Of a stretch of DNA of 64,000 bases, positions 62,449 through 64,000 are shown piece by piece (position 1 is the first letter of the stretch; each line of letters opens with the position of its first letter). The translations under genes and the position numbers were made by a program. The DNA is from Stenopsyche tienmushanensis (taxonomy: Eukaryota > Arthropoda > Insecta > Trichoptera > Stenopsychidae). The notes under the pieces are model-generated. The model ran no database searches. It was not told the origin of the DNA and was given only the letters and a program-made list of their open reading frames with translations. The DNA lies in NCBI GenBank assembly GCA_008973525.1, contig WACJ01000503.1:620001-684000 (forward strand), written 5' to 3'.

Positions 62449-64000
62449 TAAATCTCTAAATATAAATTATGTCCACTTTTAATCAATTAACAATGTATAA
62501 CGAATTCAATACACTTTTTAGTCCCTGTTTGGATATAATTAAAAAATAAATATATAAAATTCATCTTTGATCTCGCCATTATTAATTTGTTTTCCAACAT
62601 TATTTGCAAGCCATAATAGCATCGATTAGCTTAACAATCTTCTAAATATATCCTTGATATCATCGTATAAAAATATGTTTGATTCAATCACTTTCATGAT
62701 TGAAATAAAAAATATATTTGATGTTTTTAAAAATATGAGTCGTCCTTGGGGGTCTCGTGTATGAATCGTTTGAAAAATTGTACTTAACATACAGAAAGAA
62801 GATAATACAAACATTATTTTTAATAAACCAAGTGATTAAAATTCTATACTCTTTTTAATGATCTAGATTTAGGAAAAAAATTCAACATATCAAAAAATTT
62901 CAGAGTTCGTAAGTACTAATATATTCGTTGAATAGTAACACTTTCCAGTCGATACGAGCATATAATTTTTTAAATTATGTATGGTAGATATATTTAGTAA
63001 AAATATGATTATTAAATAATTTAGCACCAACATTCCAACATAAATTTACTCACGTTTCTGTAAACAATATTGTCTGTATCAATCAATTTGGCGCGAGTCG
63101 TCTCATGGTGAAACATTTGATTGATATTTATGAAATAACGTGCAATTTTATTACAAAAAAAGGATTTATCTAAGCTATTTTTTATTTTTATAAAAGCATA
63201 TAGCTGTAGATAGAGAGGGTGGCCATTTGATGAGATATAAGTATATACTTATAACTGAAAGTTATGGCAAGAAAGCTCACAGAAAAGCTAAAGGCTTAAG
63301 TGCTACCATATGTTAGTGACGTTCTTTCCTATTTTTATAGCTCTAAAAATATCAATATAGATTATTTTCAATGAAAATACATTTCATATTTCCACTCGGT
63401 TTATTAAATAGCTATTTTTATAATCTCCGATTTATGGAAACGTCGCTCTCTCAATACTTTCACGGTCTAATAATATTTGAAATTCGGCGTTAAATTAATT
63501 TAATTATAAGATAAAAGTTCACCCCCAAAAAGTTAGCCTAAACTAATTATAAGGGATTTCATATATTTTCGTTCGACCATCATTTTGTGCGGTGTCTGCG
63601 GCTTTTCTCAACTTTCCAAACCGGAAACATATCTTAAAATTTCGTCGGAAATAATCGTACTTATAATTCTGCCATTTTATGGACAAAAATTTAAAATTTC
63701 ATTTATTAAGCCTTCGTTATATGGACCCAAAGCTTATGCGTACTTTTCCGGAATATTTAACGTCGTTAATATGATCAAATGCTTCAACCCTAATAAATAT
63801 TTAACTAGATTATTTTGGATTGCGCCTAGCACGTATTAATGATTATTTGAGATGATGTGACGATTTGCATTACTCTAATGGACACGTATAAAAAAGTACG
63901 TGACTGAGCTTTAAGCTCTCTCTTGTTAATATGTTTCAAACGTCACCCGAACCGCACCACTCAGACTAAAAGCTTTGACGATAGGATGACCTCCTCTGTA
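62449..64000. other. Noncoding AT-rich tail of the window
   Basis: No gene is recognised. The plus-strand opening at 63585..63839 lacks motifs and splice or codon support. A CGTATAAAAAAG stretch near 63886 could be a TATA box, but the window ends too soon to judge. Confidence 0.5.

Noticed and set aside
1..64000. Search for intact tRNA genes, rRNA, CRISPR arrays and bacterial operon structure
   Set aside because: None seen; the only tRNA-like sequence is the degenerate repeat near 0.8-1.0 kb.

Overview
The window is AT-rich, intron-rich animal nuclear DNA, most likely from an arthropod. A small crustacean such as a copepod would fit the long AT-rich introns and the many Tc1/mariner and piggyBac relics, but the sequence does not settle the species. 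There are no bacterial operons, CRISPR arrays, rRNA genes or intact tRNA genes. Coding sequence is sparse; most long open frames are chance openings in AT-rich DNA.

Two genes are recognised with confidence. The first, on the minus strand from 51001 down to 36770, is a complete six-exon gene for a 246-residue myosin regulatory light chain-like EF-hand protein. All splice sites and phases agree, and two introns are long (4.8 and 7.7 kb). The second, on the plus strand at 32360..32540, is a single CUB-domain exon of an extracellular protein resembling SOL-1/Neto-type CUB proteins. Its gene must continue outside the exon and points toward the 3' end of the myosin gene. A 129-codon intronless open frame at 3116..3505 is possible but unassigned.

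The rest is intergenic or intronic sequence with decayed transposons. These are: two internally deleted piggyBac-type elements (24729..25707 and 54548..55878), each with TTAA-type ends and the 3' part of a transposase on the minus strand; a nearly end-to-end mariner element (61454..62448) with a broken transposase; a Mutator-like transposase fragment next to a long inverted repeat (13226..13816); a short foldback element (18510..18586); and a tandemly duplicated tRNA-like (SINE-like) remnant (782..1030). Dinucleotide AT tracts occur near 47.6 and 54.0-54.1 kb.

Layout: 1-13 kb is mostly noncoding with the SINE-like repeat, the orphan ORF and a promoter-like hairpin/TATA patch. From 13 to 32 kb lie the MULE remnant, the foldback and the first piggyBac. 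From 32 to 37 kb lie the CUB exon and the 3' end of the myosin gene. From 37 to 51 kb is the myosin gene body. From 51 to 64 kb is mainly intergenic DNA with the second piggyBac and the mariner. I saw no convincing evidence of a new multi-gene system; the most useful leads are the unusual light chain, the partial CUB gene and the transposon relics.
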